Origin: CBDBKE01 sp965218055
GTDB lineage: Bacteria; Acidobacteriota; Terriglobia; JAJPHL01; JAPKYU01
Reading direction: 5' to 3'
DNA length: 64,000 bases
Assembly: GCA_965218055.1 (NCBI GenBank)
Contig: CBDCKA010000002.1
Location: forward strand, 2,356,001 to 2,420,000
Below the pieces are notes generated by a model. The model was not told the DNA's origin. It did not search any database and was given only the letters and a program-made list of their open reading frames with translations. Shown here in pieces: positions 47,244 to 56,466 of this stretch. The position numbers and the translations under genes were made by a program. How positions within the stretch are numbered: the stretch's first letter is position 1; each line of letters begins with the position of its first letter.

Positions 47244-49374
47244 TCCGTTTACGCCCGCCTTCTTCGTGCACGGCACTCCGGCACGGCTGCGGCGGCTTCA
47301 GGATGTGCTCGGACGGCGAACACCGGTGAGATGCCGGCTGACCGAGCGCGCCGATCTGTGGCAGCCAACGCCGCTCCAGGTGCTGGAGGTCACTGTCTCG
47401 CACCCCACCGCGTTTGCCTCTTGGGTGCGCTGGGTGCACCGGTTCGACCCCGACCTGCGGCTCTACAACAGCGACCTCATGCTCGCTCCCCTCTATTGTT
47501 GGGAGAGGCGGGTGTTTCCTTTTGCCCGAGTAGAGGTGGAGGTGGGCGACGAGGGGCAGGTGCGTGCCCTGAAATGCCAGGACAGCAAGTGGGCCCTGGA
47601 TTACCCGCTGCCTCCGCTTCAGGTGATGCACCTGCGGCTGGAAGGGCTTTCGGCGGTCAACCCCCGGCACGGGCGGCGCGGCGCGCTGGAAGTGGAAGTG
47701 GACGGCGAGCGCTCGGTCATCGAAGAGTCTGCCGAGGCCGCGGTGGCCACCGTTCAGCGCCTTGTGGAGCGGCACGACCCGGATTTGATCCTCACCGAGT
47801 GGGGCGACTCCACCATCTTTCCGCTCCTGCACCAGCAGGCCCGGCGGTTGAACCTTCCCCTGCTGCTCAACCGGGATGCCAGCCTGCCCGTGCACCAGAG
47901 CCGCGCCCGCAGCTTTATGAGCTACGGGCGGGTTCTGTTCAAAGACAGCGCCACCACGCTCTACGGGCGGCTGCACGTGGACCTGAGCAATTCCTTCATT
48001 GCCGATCACTGCCAGCAGGACGGGCTGTGGGAACTGGCCCGGCTCACCAAGCTGCCCGTGCAGTATGCCGCCCGCACCACCACCGGCACGGGCATCTCCT
48101 ACATGCAGATGGAAGTGGCCTACCGCGACGGCATCCTCATTCCCGAGCAGAAGAGCGAGCCGGAGGAGTTCAAACATCCCGACCAGCTTCTGATCGCCGA
48201 CCGCGGCGGGTTGGTCTTCCCGCCCATTCTGGGGTTTCACGAGAACGTGGCCGAGCTGGACTTCCCCTCGCAGTTCCCCAGCATCATGGTGCACTTCAAT
48301 GTGTCGTCGGAAACCGTGAATTGCCGCTGCTGCCCCGACAGCCCGCCCATTCCCGAGCTGGGCTACCGCATCTGCCGCAAGCGGCAAGGGGTGGTGGGAC
48401 GCACGGTCGCCCCGCTGATTGAGAAACGGCAGCAGTACAAGGAGCGCATGCGGCAGGGCGCGGACGCCGCCCTGCTGGAGACCTACCGCCGCCGACGGGA
48501 GGCGCAGAAGTGGCTGCTGGTCTGCTGCTTTGGCTATCTGGGGTACAAGAACGCCCGGCTGGGCAAGATCGAGGCCCACGAAAGCATCAATGCCATCGGG
48601 CGCGAGCAGCTTCTGGTGGCCAAAGAGGCAGCCGAGCAGCACGGCTTCCGCGTCCTGCACGCCATCGTGGACAGCATGTACGTGCAGAAACCGCAGGCCG
48701 CCCGGGAAGACTACTTGGCGCTGGCCGAAGACATCCGCGAGCGCACCGGGTTGCCCATTGCTCTGGAGGCCCAGTATCGCTACATCGTGTTCCTGCCTTC
48801 CAAGCAATTTGCCAACGTCCCGGTGCCCAACCGCTTCTTCGCCGTCAGCGAAGAAGCGGAGCTGAAGGTGCGGGGCTTGGAGTGTCGCCGCCACGACACT
48901 CCGCCCCTGGTGGCCCGGATGCAGAAGCAGGCCCTCGCCATCCTGGCCGAAGCCCGCGACGGCCAGAGTTATTGCCAAAAGCTGGAAGAAGCCCGTGGGG
49001 TGCTGGAACGCTACCTGGAGCGGCTGGGGAGTGGCATGGTGGCGGTGGAGAATTTAGTGATCAGCAAGCGTCTCACCCGCCCGCCTCGCGACTACCAGAA
49101 AGCCAGCCTGACCGCCATCGCCGCCCAGCAACTGTTCGGGCGAGGCGTGCATCTCCGTCCGGGGCAGATGGTGGAGTACGTCATCACCGACGCGGCGGCC
49201 GTGCTTCCCAATGACCGCGTCCGCGCCTACGCCCTGTGGGAAGGCTGGCACGGCTACGACCGCAAGAAATACCGCGACCTGCTCCTGGACGCCTTCCACA
49301 CCCTGGCAAGCCCGCTCCACTCCTCCCTGCCAGCAGCTGCCCAGCGAGGCTGCCCTACGAAGCCGGTTGCCTGA
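47110..49374 (+). CDS. B-family DNA polymerase (PolB2-like), exonuclease degenerate
   Basis: 754 residues. Polymerase motifs: A DFPSQFPSIM (about 384), B KWLLVCCFGYLGYKNA (about 467), C HAIVDSMYV (about 518), with the second Asp of DTD kept and the first replaced by Ile. Exonuclease motifs are altered: MHLRLEGL stands where FDIET is expected, and DPDLILTEWGDSTIF (about 223) has lost the Asn of motif II. So it probably polymerises without proofreading, as in translesion enzymes. The archaeal/bacterial PolB2 group is the closest I can name. The N-terminus has RLxG four times (47113-47160). Third in an operon of DNA-repair type; the last 20 bp overlap the convergent gene. Confidence 0.8.
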   Translation: MRLQGRLEGRLRGRLQGWILDLYPSPQGMTLWLIEESQKRHRLIDPFTPAFFVHGTPARLRRLQDVLGRRTPVRCRLTERADLWQPTPLQVLEVTVSHPTAFASWVRWVHRFDPDLRLYNSDLMLAPLYCWERRVFPFARVEVEVGDEGQVRALKCQDSKWALDYPLPPLQVMHLRLEGLSAVNPRHGRRGALEVEVDGERSVIEESAEAAVATVQRLVERHDPDLILTEWGDSTIFPLLHQQARRLNLPLLLNRDASLPVHQSRARSFMSYGRVLFKDSATTLYGRLHVDLSNSFIADHCQQDGLWELARLTKLPVQYAARTTTGTGISYMQMEVAYRDGILIPEQKSEPEEFKHPDQLLIADRGGLVFPPILGFHENVAELDFPSQFPSIMVHFNVSSETVNCRCCPDSPPIPELGYRICRKRQGVVGRTVAPLIEKRQQYKERMRQGADAALLETYRRRREAQKWLLVCCFGYLGYKNARLGKIEAHESINAIGREQLLVAKEAAEQHGFRVLHAIVDSMYVQKPQAAREDYLALAEDIRERTGLPIALEAQYRYIVFLPSKQFANVPVPNRFFAVSEEAELKVRGLECRRHDTPPLVARMQKQALAILAEARDGQSYCQKLEEARGVLERYLERLGSGMVAVENLVISKRLTRPPRDYQKASLTAIAAQQLFGRGVHLRPGQMVEYVITDAAAVLPNDRVRAYALWEGWHGYDRKKYRDLLLDAFHTLASPLHSSLPAAAQRGCPTKPVA
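47113..47160 (+). repeat. 4 x 12-bp tandem repeat at PolB start
   Basis: Units like CGACTACAGGGC, CGACTAGAAGGC, CGACTACGGGGC and CGATTACAAGGA. Read as RLQG/RLEG/RLRG/RLQG in the polymerase frame and as TTGP-like in the upstream gene. The expansion lies inside the overlap of two genes. Confidence 0.85.
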
Positions 49375-50011
49375 TAAAGGTTAAGAACTCCTGAGCAAGT
49401 GGAGACAATTGCCACTGTAAATCGACGAGCGGCTGATTTGGGTCACGATTCCTCGCGGTATAGGGGCGCGGATCAATCAGAAGTCCTCGACTGTTTAGAT
49501 CATGAACTACGGCATCGGTAAACACATTGTCCCGAGATAACTGGGTGCGAACGGATGCCCTATCTCCGGCAGCAGCAGATGGTGAACAAATCTGCAGGAA
49601 AGCCAAGTGCACAATTGTGAAGATGTCAACCCACGTCAGAAACATCAGTTGGCGATCAGTACTCGAAGCAGTGCCGACTGCGACGTTCAGAACCGCGTTC
49701 CGCAAAGCTTCAAGCTTCTCCTCCTGGTGAGTTCGCGTTGCAACCCCCGTTGCATGAAGAGCGGCCGTGACGAACTCGTCTTTTGTCGGCAAAGATTCGA
49801 TCAGACCAGGAATTTTATCTTCCATGGCTTGCAGGCGCTCATGGAGCGACCTCAGCCACTCATCAATTCGCTTTGGGGCTGGCGCGCGTATGAGGAAATT
49901 GAACAGCTCAGCGCTCGGACCGCCGACGATTGGAAGAGTGGAAATCGCGGCCTTTGTAATTGCATGTCCCAAATCACCTTTCGACCGGCCCTCCGGTAGG
50001 CTGTCCTTCAT
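49355..50011 (-). CDS. hypothetical protein of unusual composition
   Basis: 218 residues, MKDSLPEGRSKGDLGHAI at the N-terminus. There is a hydrophobic patch (AAISTLPIVGGPSAELFNFLI), a helical middle (EWLRSLHERLQAMEDKIPGLIESLP) and a C-terminal part with short hydrophobic stretches (FTIVHLAFLQI). No family recognised. The codon use is more A/T-rich than neighbours, and the gene sits alone between the polymerase and the LysR gene, so it may have been acquired by transfer. The 20-bp 3' overlap with polB is convergent. Confidence 0.6.
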   Translation of the reverse strand: MKDSLPEGRSKGDLGHAITKAAISTLPIVGGPSAELFNFLIRAPAPKRIDEWLRSLHERLQAMEDKIPGLIESLPTKDEFVTAALHATGVATRTHQEEKLEALRNAVLNVAVGTASSTDRQLMFLTWVDIFTIVHLAFLQICSPSAAAGDRASVRTQLSRDNVFTDAVVHDLNSRGLLIDPRPYTARNRDPNQPLVDLQWQLSPLAQEFLTFIRQPAS

Positions 50012-50175
50012 TTAGAACCTCCGGAATGGATGTGAACTCACATTCCTGACAATCTCAATATATATTGCCCTTATCGAATTACGATTGCCAGAGCCTAGCA
50101 GGCGCTTTCTTGCCGGCCTGGGCCTCACACCATAGCTGGAAATAGAGATTTTCGATTAACTTCCCAGACACGGTG

Positions 50176-51087
50176 CTAGCTGGTGGTGGGTTCCTCGATG
50201 GCGCCGGAGCGGCGCACCACCTCCAAGAAGGCGCGCGCCGCGTGCGAGAGATGCCGTCGCCCCGGATGCAGCAGGCGAATTTTACGTTCCACGCGCAGCT
50301 CCTTGATCGGCACCTCCACCAGCGTGCCCGCTTCCAGCTCCTGCTCCACCACCATCCTTGGCAGAAAGGCCACCCCCATCCGCAACTGCACCGCCTTCTT
50401 GATGGCCTCCAGCGTCGGCATCTCCACCTCCATGTTGAGCGGCACCTTGTGCTTCTGGAAGGCGCGCAGCACGGTTTGCCGGTAGGGGGAGACGACGTTG
50501 TGGGCGATAAAGGTTTCTATTCCCAGGTCGCGGATCTTGGCCTGCCGCTTTCCCCCGAGTCGGTGTCCGGGATAGACCACAAACGCCAGGTGGTCGGTGT
50601 AGATGATCATCGAGCGAAGATTCCGGTCCGCGGGCTCGTAGGAGATGACGCCCAGTTCCACCGAATTCTCCAGCACGTCCTGCGGGATGCGGCTGGAGAG
50701 GCTGCGGCGCACCTCTACCTTCAATCGAGGGTACAGGGCATGAAAGTTATGGACATGGCGCAGCAGGTAGATGACGCCGCTCTCGTTGGCACCAATGGTG
50801 AGCCGTCCGGTGCTGTTGTCGCGCAGCTCCACCAGCGCGTTTTGGAGGTCGCGGCGCAGGTTCTCAAACTTGCGCGCGTACTCCAGCACGATCCGGCCGG
50901 CGTCGGTGAGCGTGCCATCCTTGAGCGAGCGGTCCACCAGCGTCTCGCCCAACTCCGTCTCCAGCTTCTGCAGTGCCAGGCTGACCGCGGGCTGGGTCCG
51001 CAGCAGCCGATGGGCCGCCCGAGAGAAGCTTTTCTCGGTGGCCACGGCCAGGAAGACTTCCAGTTGGCTGAGCTCCATAGGCGGCAT
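50176..51087 (-). CDS. LysR-family transcriptional regulator
   Basis: 303 residues. Winged helix-turn-helix N-terminus (MELSQLEVFLAVATEKSFSRAAHRLLRTQPAVSLALQKLETELGE pattern; start at residue 3 is also possible), and a C-terminal effector-binding domain (GRLTIGANESGVIYLLRHVHNFH…, GVISYEPADRNLR). It is divergent from leuA with 104 bp between, the usual geometry for a LysR protein acting on its neighbour. A TCTT-N10-AAGA dyad (51098-51115) in the gap could be its operator. The effector is unknown; an intermediate of branched-chain synthesis would be logical. Confidence 0.88.
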   Translation of the reverse strand: MPPMELSQLEVFLAVATEKSFSRAAHRLLRTQPAVSLALQKLETELGETLVDRSLKDGTLTDAGRIVLEYARKFENLRRDLQNALVELRDNSTGRLTIGANESGVIYLLRHVHNFHALYPRLKVEVRRSLSSRIPQDVLENSVELGVISYEPADRNLRSMIIYTDHLAFVVYPGHRLGGKRQAKIRDLGIETFIAHNVVSPYRQTVLRAFQKHKVPLNMEVEMPTLEAIKKAVQLRMGVAFLPRMVVEQELEAGTLVEVPIKELRVERKIRLLHPGRRHLSHAARAFLEVVRRSGAIEEPTTS

Positions 51088-51097
51088 TATAACGGAA

Positions 51098-51115
51098 TCT
51101 TATCTTCCTACAAGA
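51098..51115. promoter_or_regulatory. candidate LysR operator
   Basis: TCTT-N10-AAGA dyad in the LysR-leuA divergent gap. The sequence around it is A/T-rich (51086-51130), unlike the flanks. Confidence 0.4.
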
Positions 51116-51191
51116 ATTATAAATTTGCTTTATCTAGCCCGGCCCGACATGCTATACCTTTCGCCGCTGAGTGCCATCCCAGGAGGGCGCC

Positions 51192-52757
51192 ATGGATCCC
51201 AACCGCGTCTACATCTTCGACACCACGCTGCGCGACGGCGAGCAGTCGCCCGGCTGCAGCATGAACACGTCGGAGAAGTTGCGCCTGGCCCGGCAACTGG
51301 TGGAACTGGGCGTGGATGTGCTGGAGGCCGGCTTCCCCATTGCCTCTGACGACGACCATGAGGCGGTGCGCATGGTGGCCTCCGAGTACCACTGGGTCAG
51401 CGTCGCCGCCCTGGCCCGCTGCAACCGCCTGGATATCGAGCGGGCGGCCAGCTCCCTGGAGCCGTCGCGCCGTCCGCGCATTCACGTCTTCATCGCCACC
51501 TCCGACATCCACCTGCGACAGAAGCTGCGCAAGACGCGCGAGCAGGTGCTGGAGGATACCGTCCGGGGCGTGGAGCTGGCGCGCCGCTACGCGGACGACG
51601 TGGAGTTCTCGGCCGAAGACGCCACCCGCAGCGACCTGCCCTACCTCCTTGATCTTCTGGAGGCAGCCACGCAGGCCGGCGCCACCACCATCAACGTGCC
51701 TGACACGGTCGGCTACAGCGTCCCGGACGAATACGCGCGCTTCATCGGGACCGTCTGCGAGCGGTTGCGAGGCCGGGCCGTGGTCAGCGTCCACTGCCAT
51801 AACGACCTGGGGGTGGCGGTGGCCAACACCCTGGCGGCGGTCGAGGCGGGAGCCCGGCAGGTGGAGTGCACCATCAACGGCATCGGTGAGCGCGCCGGCA
51901 ACGCCGCGCTGGAGGAGGTGGTCATGGCGCTGAAGGTGCGCCCAGATCGGCTCCCCTATCGCACCGGCATTCGCGCTGAACTGCTCTATCCCATCTCCCA
52001 GTTGCTCACCCAGATCATTGGCGTGGCAGTACAACCGAACAAGGCCATCGTGGGCAAGAATGCCTTCGCCCACGAAGCCGGCATCCACCAGGACGGCATG
52101 CTCAAGGACCGGCTCTGCTACGAGATCATGACGCCGCAGTCGGTGGGCATCCCTGAAAGCCTGCTGGTGCTGGGCAAGCACAGCGGCCGGCACGCCTTGA
52201 AGGCGCGCTACGAGCGGCTCGGCTACCACCTGGAAAAGGAAGAGCTGAAGGACGTCTACCGGCGCTTCACCCAGCTCGCTGACCGCAAGAAGAACGTTCT
52301 GGACGATGATCTAGTGGACCTGCTGGAAGTCGCCGCGGCAAGCGGCGAGGCAGCGGGGGGCACGTTCCAGTTGGAACGCGTCGAAGTTACCGTGGACAGC
52401 GGCAGCCGCGCCGTCGTGAACCTGTCGCGCCAGGGGAGCCCGGTCAGCGGGCGCGCCGATGCCAGCGACGCGGTGCTGGCCTGCTGCGCCGCCGTCGGCG
52501 CCGCCGCCGGAGTGGCCCTCCAGGTGGACACCTACCAGGTGCGCCTCGAGGAGGGCACTCGGTTGAGCGAAGTGGAGTTGGTGCTGCGGTTGGACAGCCA
52601 GGCCTACTCTGGCCAGGCGCGGGCCGGCGACCTCATTTCTGCTGCCACCGAGGCCTGCCTGCGGGCGCTCAACAAGTTCATCCGCAACCAGCAGGGAGTC
52701 CAACTCCGCCAGCCCGCCGCCGAAAAGCCAACAGCGACGGCGGCCGCCGGCAACTAA
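51192..52757 (+). CDS. leuA: 2-isopropylmalate synthase
   Basis: First step of leucine synthesis: acetyl-CoA + 2-oxoisovalerate to 2-isopropylmalate. 521 residues. FDTTLRDGEQSPGCSMN at the N-terminus (metal- and substrate-binding), VSVHCHNDLGVAVANT, NGIGERAGNAALEEVVMAL, and the C-terminal LeuA allosteric domain. ATG 51192 is chosen over upstream codons because AGGAGGG is 11 nt ahead. Homocitrate and citramalate synthases share the fold; the following leuB supports leucine. Confidence 0.92.
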   Translation: MDPNRVYIFDTTLRDGEQSPGCSMNTSEKLRLARQLVELGVDVLEAGFPIASDDDHEAVRMVASEYHWVSVAALARCNRLDIERAASSLEPSRRPRIHVFIATSDIHLRQKLRKTREQVLEDTVRGVELARRYADDVEFSAEDATRSDLPYLLDLLEAATQAGATTINVPDTVGYSVPDEYARFIGTVCERLRGRAVVSVHCHNDLGVAVANTLAAVEAGARQVECTINGIGERAGNAALEEVVMALKVRPDRLPYRTGIRAELLYPISQLLTQIIGVAVQPNKAIVGKNAFAHEAGIHQDGMLKDRLCYEIMTPQSVGIPESLLVLGKHSGRHALKARYERLGYHLEKEELKDVYRRFTQLADRKKNVLDDDLVDLLEVAAASGEAAGGTFQLERVEVTVDSGSRAVVNLSRQGSPVSGRADASDAVLACCAAVGAAAGVALQVDTYQVRLEEGTRLSEVELVLRLDSQAYSGQARAGDLISAATEACLRALNKFIRNQQGVQLRQPAAEKPTATAAAGN

Positions 52758-52772
52758 ACAATCCGAAAATTA

Positions 52773-52851
52773 CGCAGATTACGCAGATGCTGAGGCTCGA
52801 CCCGAAGAGCCCCGGCTGGCTGCCCATGTGTGCCAATCTGCGACATCTGCG
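52773..52851. repeat. imperfect inverted repeat in leuA-leuB gap
   Basis: CGCAGATTACGCAGAT (52773-52788) faces ATCTGCGACATCTGCG (52836-52851), 14 of 16 pairs. The gap (52758-52941) is 184 bp and holds no gene. Confidence 0.65.
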
Positions 52852-52941
52852 AAAAATGCTTCCATTTTCTCCCGGCATACGAATACTTTCGTGAAGGGTG
52901 GAATTCAGCATTTTCCGCTAAGAGAGGTTCGCTAAAACTTC

Positions 52942-53991
52942 ATGCGTCTAAAAATTGCGATTTTTCCTGGGGACGGAATCGGCGTAGAAGTCACCCGGGA
53001 GGCGTTGCGGGTCGTCGAGCGCGTGGCTGAACTTTTCGGCCACCAGGTAGAAGCGTGCCATGGCCTGGTGGGCGGCGCGGCGATTCACGCCACAGGCGAC
53101 CCGCTGCCCCCGGAAACGCTGGAGACGGCGCGAGGCTGCGCAGCCATCCTGTTTGGCGCCGCCGGCGCACCTGAGTTTGACAGCTTGCCGCCCGAGAAGC
53201 GGCCGGAGCGCGGCCTGCTCCGGCTGCGTAAAGAGTTGGACCTGTTTGCCAACCTGCGCCCCGCGCGCATCCTTCCGGGCCTGGAGGGATTTTCTCCACT
53301 GCGAGCCGAGGTGGTGCAAGGAACCGACCTGCTGATGGTTCGTGAACTCTCCAGTGGTATCTACTACGGCACGCCGCGCGAGCTGGCCGCCGACCACGCG
53401 CTGAATACCCTGCGCTACACGCGGCAGGAGGTCGAGCGAGTCGCACGCGCCGCCTTTGAGCTGGCCCGCGGTCGCCGGAAGAAGCTGACCTCGGTGGACA
53501 AGGCCAACGTGCTGGAAACGTCGCAGTTCTGGCGACGGGTGGTCAACGAAGTGGCCGCCGAATTTCCCGACGTCGAGCTGGAACATGCCCTGGTGGATAG
53601 CTGCGCGATGAAGCTGGTGACCAGCCCGCGCTCCTTCGACGTGGTGCTGACTGAGAACATGTTCGGCGACATCCTTAGCGACGAAGCGGCAGTGCTGGCC
53701 GGCTCCATCGGCATGCTGGCCTCGGCCTCGCTGGGCAGCGGACCCGGGCTCTACGAGCCGGTGCATGGCAGCGCGCCGGATATCGCCGGTCAGGATGCCG
53801 CCAACCCGCTGGGGGCCATTGGGTCAGCGGCCATGATGCTGCGCCATTCGTTCGAGCTGAGGCGCGAGGCGGCGGTGATTGAAGCGGCCCTCGAGCAGGT
53901 CGTGGCCTCCGGAATGCGGACGCCCGACCTGGGTGGCCGGGCCGGCACCCGCCAAGTGGGCGACGCCATCTGCCAGGCGCTACGGCCCTGA
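52942..53991 (+). CDS. leuB: 3-isopropylmalate dehydrogenase
   Basis: NAD-dependent oxidative decarboxylation in leucine synthesis. 349 residues; IAIFPGDGIGVEVTREALRV, RELSSGIYYGTPREL, the KxNVLETSQFWRRVVNEV segment, LVDSCAMKLV and TENMFGDILSDEAAVLAGSIGML with the catalytic/metal Asp residues. leuC and leuD are not in the window. Starts at ATG 52942 after the inverted-repeat gap. Confidence 0.94.
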   Translation: MRLKIAIFPGDGIGVEVTREALRVVERVAELFGHQVEACHGLVGGAAIHATGDPLPPETLETARGCAAILFGAAGAPEFDSLPPEKRPERGLLRLRKELDLFANLRPARILPGLEGFSPLRAEVVQGTDLLMVRELSSGIYYGTPRELAADHALNTLRYTRQEVERVARAAFELARGRRKKLTSVDKANVLETSQFWRRVVNEVAAEFPDVELEHALVDSCAMKLVTSPRSFDVVLTENMFGDILSDEAAVLAGSIGMLASASLGSGPGLYEPVHGSAPDIAGQDAANPLGAIGSAAMMLRHSFELRREAAVIEAALEQVVASGMRTPDLGGRAGTRQVGDAICQALRP

Positions 53992-54072
53992 CCGTCGGCA
54001 CGTCGGAGGCAAGACGGCTTTCTCTAGATGGCCAGGCTCAGATGACCAAGTTTTCCGTTGAAAGGGTGAAGG

Positions 54073-56355
54073 TCAGAAGAATCGAATCCGATAGGTAAAG
54101 CGAATCCCGCGGCCAATTTCCGGCGCCAGGTCCTTAATGAAGGAGGCGTGATTTCGGTAGAGCCGGTCCGCGACATTGAACAGGTTCACGGCGAACTGAT
54201 GCACGAGACGCCGGTGTGCAATCGTGTAGGAGGCCTTCAAGTTGACCACGGTGTAGCCGGGGGTCCTCGTTTCGCCGCTAAAGGTCTGGTGCTGGCTACT
54301 GGCTAGGATCAGTTCCGGTCTCACACTCAGTCCCTGGTAGCGGAAGTCAAATCCCACCCTGCCTCGAAGCGGAGGGATGCGTGGCAGGGGAGTGCGATTC
54401 ACTGTTTCTTGCGCATCCACGAAATCCATCCCCAGGTTCAGCCATAGGTTGTTGTGAAGCCCCAGGTCCAGATTCCCCTCCGCTCCCAGAAAGCGGCTGT
54501 CGATCTGGGTGAACTCGATGATGCGCAGGCCCTCTTCGAATCCGCCGGGGGCGAACGGGAAAACGAAGTTGTCGAAATTGTAGTAGAAGAAGTTCAGTTC
54601 ACCGCGGGCCCTGCCGCCCCTCCGGCGAAGCGAGATCTCCACACCGTCGCCGGTCTCGGCTTCGAGATTTGGATCGCCGATTTCAAACGAGAGGGTGCCG
54701 ACGTGAGGACCGAAGTTGTACAGCTCTTCCAAAGCCGGCGCGCGATAGGAATGAGCATAGTTGACGACCAAGGCGCCGTCGCGCCATAAGCCGATGCGGG
54801 CGCCGGCCGCCGCCGAAGCGCCGGTGAACGTGCGTTTCGGCAATGACAATGCGCGTTCGTTGCCCGCCAGCGCTTTGGGCTGATAGCTGGTCCGCTCCAG
54901 CCGACCGCCGAACTGGAGCCTGATTCGCTCGAACCCGAGTTCCTCGAGCCCGAACACCGCAAACGCGTTCTGGTCCACCGGAGGCGAAAGGGCCTCCTCT
55001 CCTTCAACCTCATAGTCCCGTACCAGGCCCCAGAAGCCAAACCGCCCGGTGAGCGGACCGTGCTTGGATTGCTCAAACGAACCCCGGTACACGAGTTGCT
55101 CTTGGTTGAACATGGTTTCAACCTCACGGTCGCCATTGGTGAAGATCTCCACCTCGTCGTGTTCCCATTGGGTGAAATTCAGCTTCAGAGCAAAGTTGTC
55201 GATCGCCGAACCCAGCTTGCGAATGCGCCAGTTGAACTGGTAGGACCAGCGCTCGGAGTCCAGCACGATTCTTTCGATTTCCTCTCCTTCTTCGAGACCC
55301 TCCCCTTCCTCCTCCTGCGCCTCGAATTGTGCCGCAAAGGGCACACCGTAGACGCCGTCATCTGCGTGGACGCCGAAACTGAAGAAATTCCTGTCGCCGT
55401 ACCAGCCCACGCCACCGTACGCATTGGCCAAGCGAGTTCTGGAATTGAAGACTGTGCCTTCCGGAGTGTCGTAGTCTCCGCTCCGCTGGCCGCCTCCTCC
55501 ACCCCAGATCATCCATTTCCCGCTTCCGTATTCGAAGCCGCCTGTGCCGGCGCCAAAGGCGTTGCCCGAGCCTCCGGTGCCGGAAATGTGGCCCCGCAGA
55601 CCTGCGTGCGGGTGTTGGTGCACCGCATGATGGCGGGTAATGGTGTTGACCACTCCTCCCAGAGCGTTGCTGCTATAAAGCAAAGTGGCCGGCCCTTTGA
55701 CGACTTCCACTCGATCCAGAGTGGCCGTATTCATCAGCTCTCCGTGGTCACCCGATTGGGAGGAAAGGGTCCCGGTGCGAATCCCGTCTTGCATAATCAG
55801 GACGCGGTCCCCGTCAAATCCGCGCACGATGGGCCGCGAGTTCCCCGCGCCAAAGCTGCGTGCGGCAACGCCGTTCCCGGGCCGGCCGGCCAGGACCTCG
55901 CCGAGCCCCGGTGCGATTGATTCCGCTAGGTCATAGGAGGTCTGCGAGGTGACGCTCTGGAAGGATTCAAAGGCCGTTTCCTCGCGCCCGCTGGCAGTGA
56001 CCGTGACCTCATACCGTTCGGGTGCGACGGCAAGCGCAAAATTCGCGGTGGCAACCAAACCGGCCTTTATTTCCACACTCTGGGTCTGTTCGGTTAAGGT
56101 GCTGTCGAGGTGGGACAGCAGGCGATAGCGGCCCGGAGGAACTTGGTCGAATCGGTAACGGCCTTGCTCATCGGTGATCGCGTTGCGTCCCAGCTCGACG
56201 ATTTCGACGATGGCTCCATGCAGCGCTTCACCGTTATTGGTTAGGATGACTCGCCCCTCAATGGAACCGTAGAGCTGGACGTTCGGCTGGGCACAAGCGA
56301 ATATAGAGAAACTTCCAACGGCAAGTATAGAGAATAGGCGTCTGACAAAAAACAT
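54073..56355 (-). CDS. TonB-dependent receptor, ZnuD-like (probable zinc uptake)
   Basis: About 760 residues. A signal peptide starts at ATG 56355 (MFFVRRLFSILAVGSFSIFACAQ). A carboxypeptidase-regulatory-like domain (GRVILTNNGEALHGAIVEI) is followed by a plug (GNSRPIVRGFDGDRVLIMQDGIRTG, SGDHGELMNTATLDRVEVVKGPATLLYSSNALGGVVNTI) and a barrel ending IRFTYRIRFF. The plug wording is typical of ZnuD receptors. Loops are rich in possible metal ligands: HHAVHQHPHAGLRGH and a Glu-rich stretch (EEEGEGLEEGEEIE). It lies downstream of a Cys/His-rich small protein with a shared promoter. Zinc is most likely, other metals possible. Confidence 0.85.
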   Translation of the reverse strand: MFFVRRLFSILAVGSFSIFACAQPNVQLYGSIEGRVILTNNGEALHGAIVEIVELGRNAITDEQGRYRFDQVPPGRYRLLSHLDSTLTEQTQSVEIKAGLVATANFALAVAPERYEVTVTASGREETAFESFQSVTSQTSYDLAESIAPGLGEVLAGRPGNGVAARSFGAGNSRPIVRGFDGDRVLIMQDGIRTGTLSSQSGDHGELMNTATLDRVEVVKGPATLLYSSNALGGVVNTITRHHAVHQHPHAGLRGHISGTGGSGNAFGAGTGGFEYGSGKWMIWGGGGGQRSGDYDTPEGTVFNSRTRLANAYGGVGWYGDRNFFSFGVHADDGVYGVPFAAQFEAQEEEGEGLEEGEEIERIVLDSERWSYQFNWRIRKLGSAIDNFALKLNFTQWEHDEVEIFTNGDREVETMFNQEQLVYRGSFEQSKHGPLTGRFGFWGLVRDYEVEGEEALSPPVDQNAFAVFGLEELGFERIRLQFGGRLERTSYQPKALAGNERALSLPKRTFTGASAAAGARIGLWRDGALVVNYAHSYRAPALEELYNFGPHVGTLSFEIGDPNLEAETGDGVEISLRRRGGRARGELNFFYYNFDNFVFPFAPGGFEEGLRIIEFTQIDSRFLGAEGNLDLGLHNNLWLNLGMDFVDAQETVNRTPLPRIPPLRGRVGFDFRYQGLSVRPELILASSQHQTFSGETRTPGYTVVNLKASYTIAHRRLVHQFAVNLFNVADRLYRNHASFIKDLAPEIGRGIRFTYRIRFF

Positions 56356-56466
56356 CAACTCGTCCTGCCTGCTTTCATTGGGAGCAGATGCTCCCCCACC
56401 GGACCGTGGTCGGCGGCCGGCGGCTTTCCCCAACACAACCAGAGCTAAAACTAGAGAAGAGTGGTT

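Noticed and set aside
47152..48978. 608-residue minus-strand frame
   Set aside because: Antisense of the PolB gene; no domain pattern and biased composition. A shadow of high-GC coding sequence.
55060..55920. 286-residue plus-strand frame
   Set aside because: Antisense of the ZnuD-like receptor; composition and lack of motifs mark it as a shadow.
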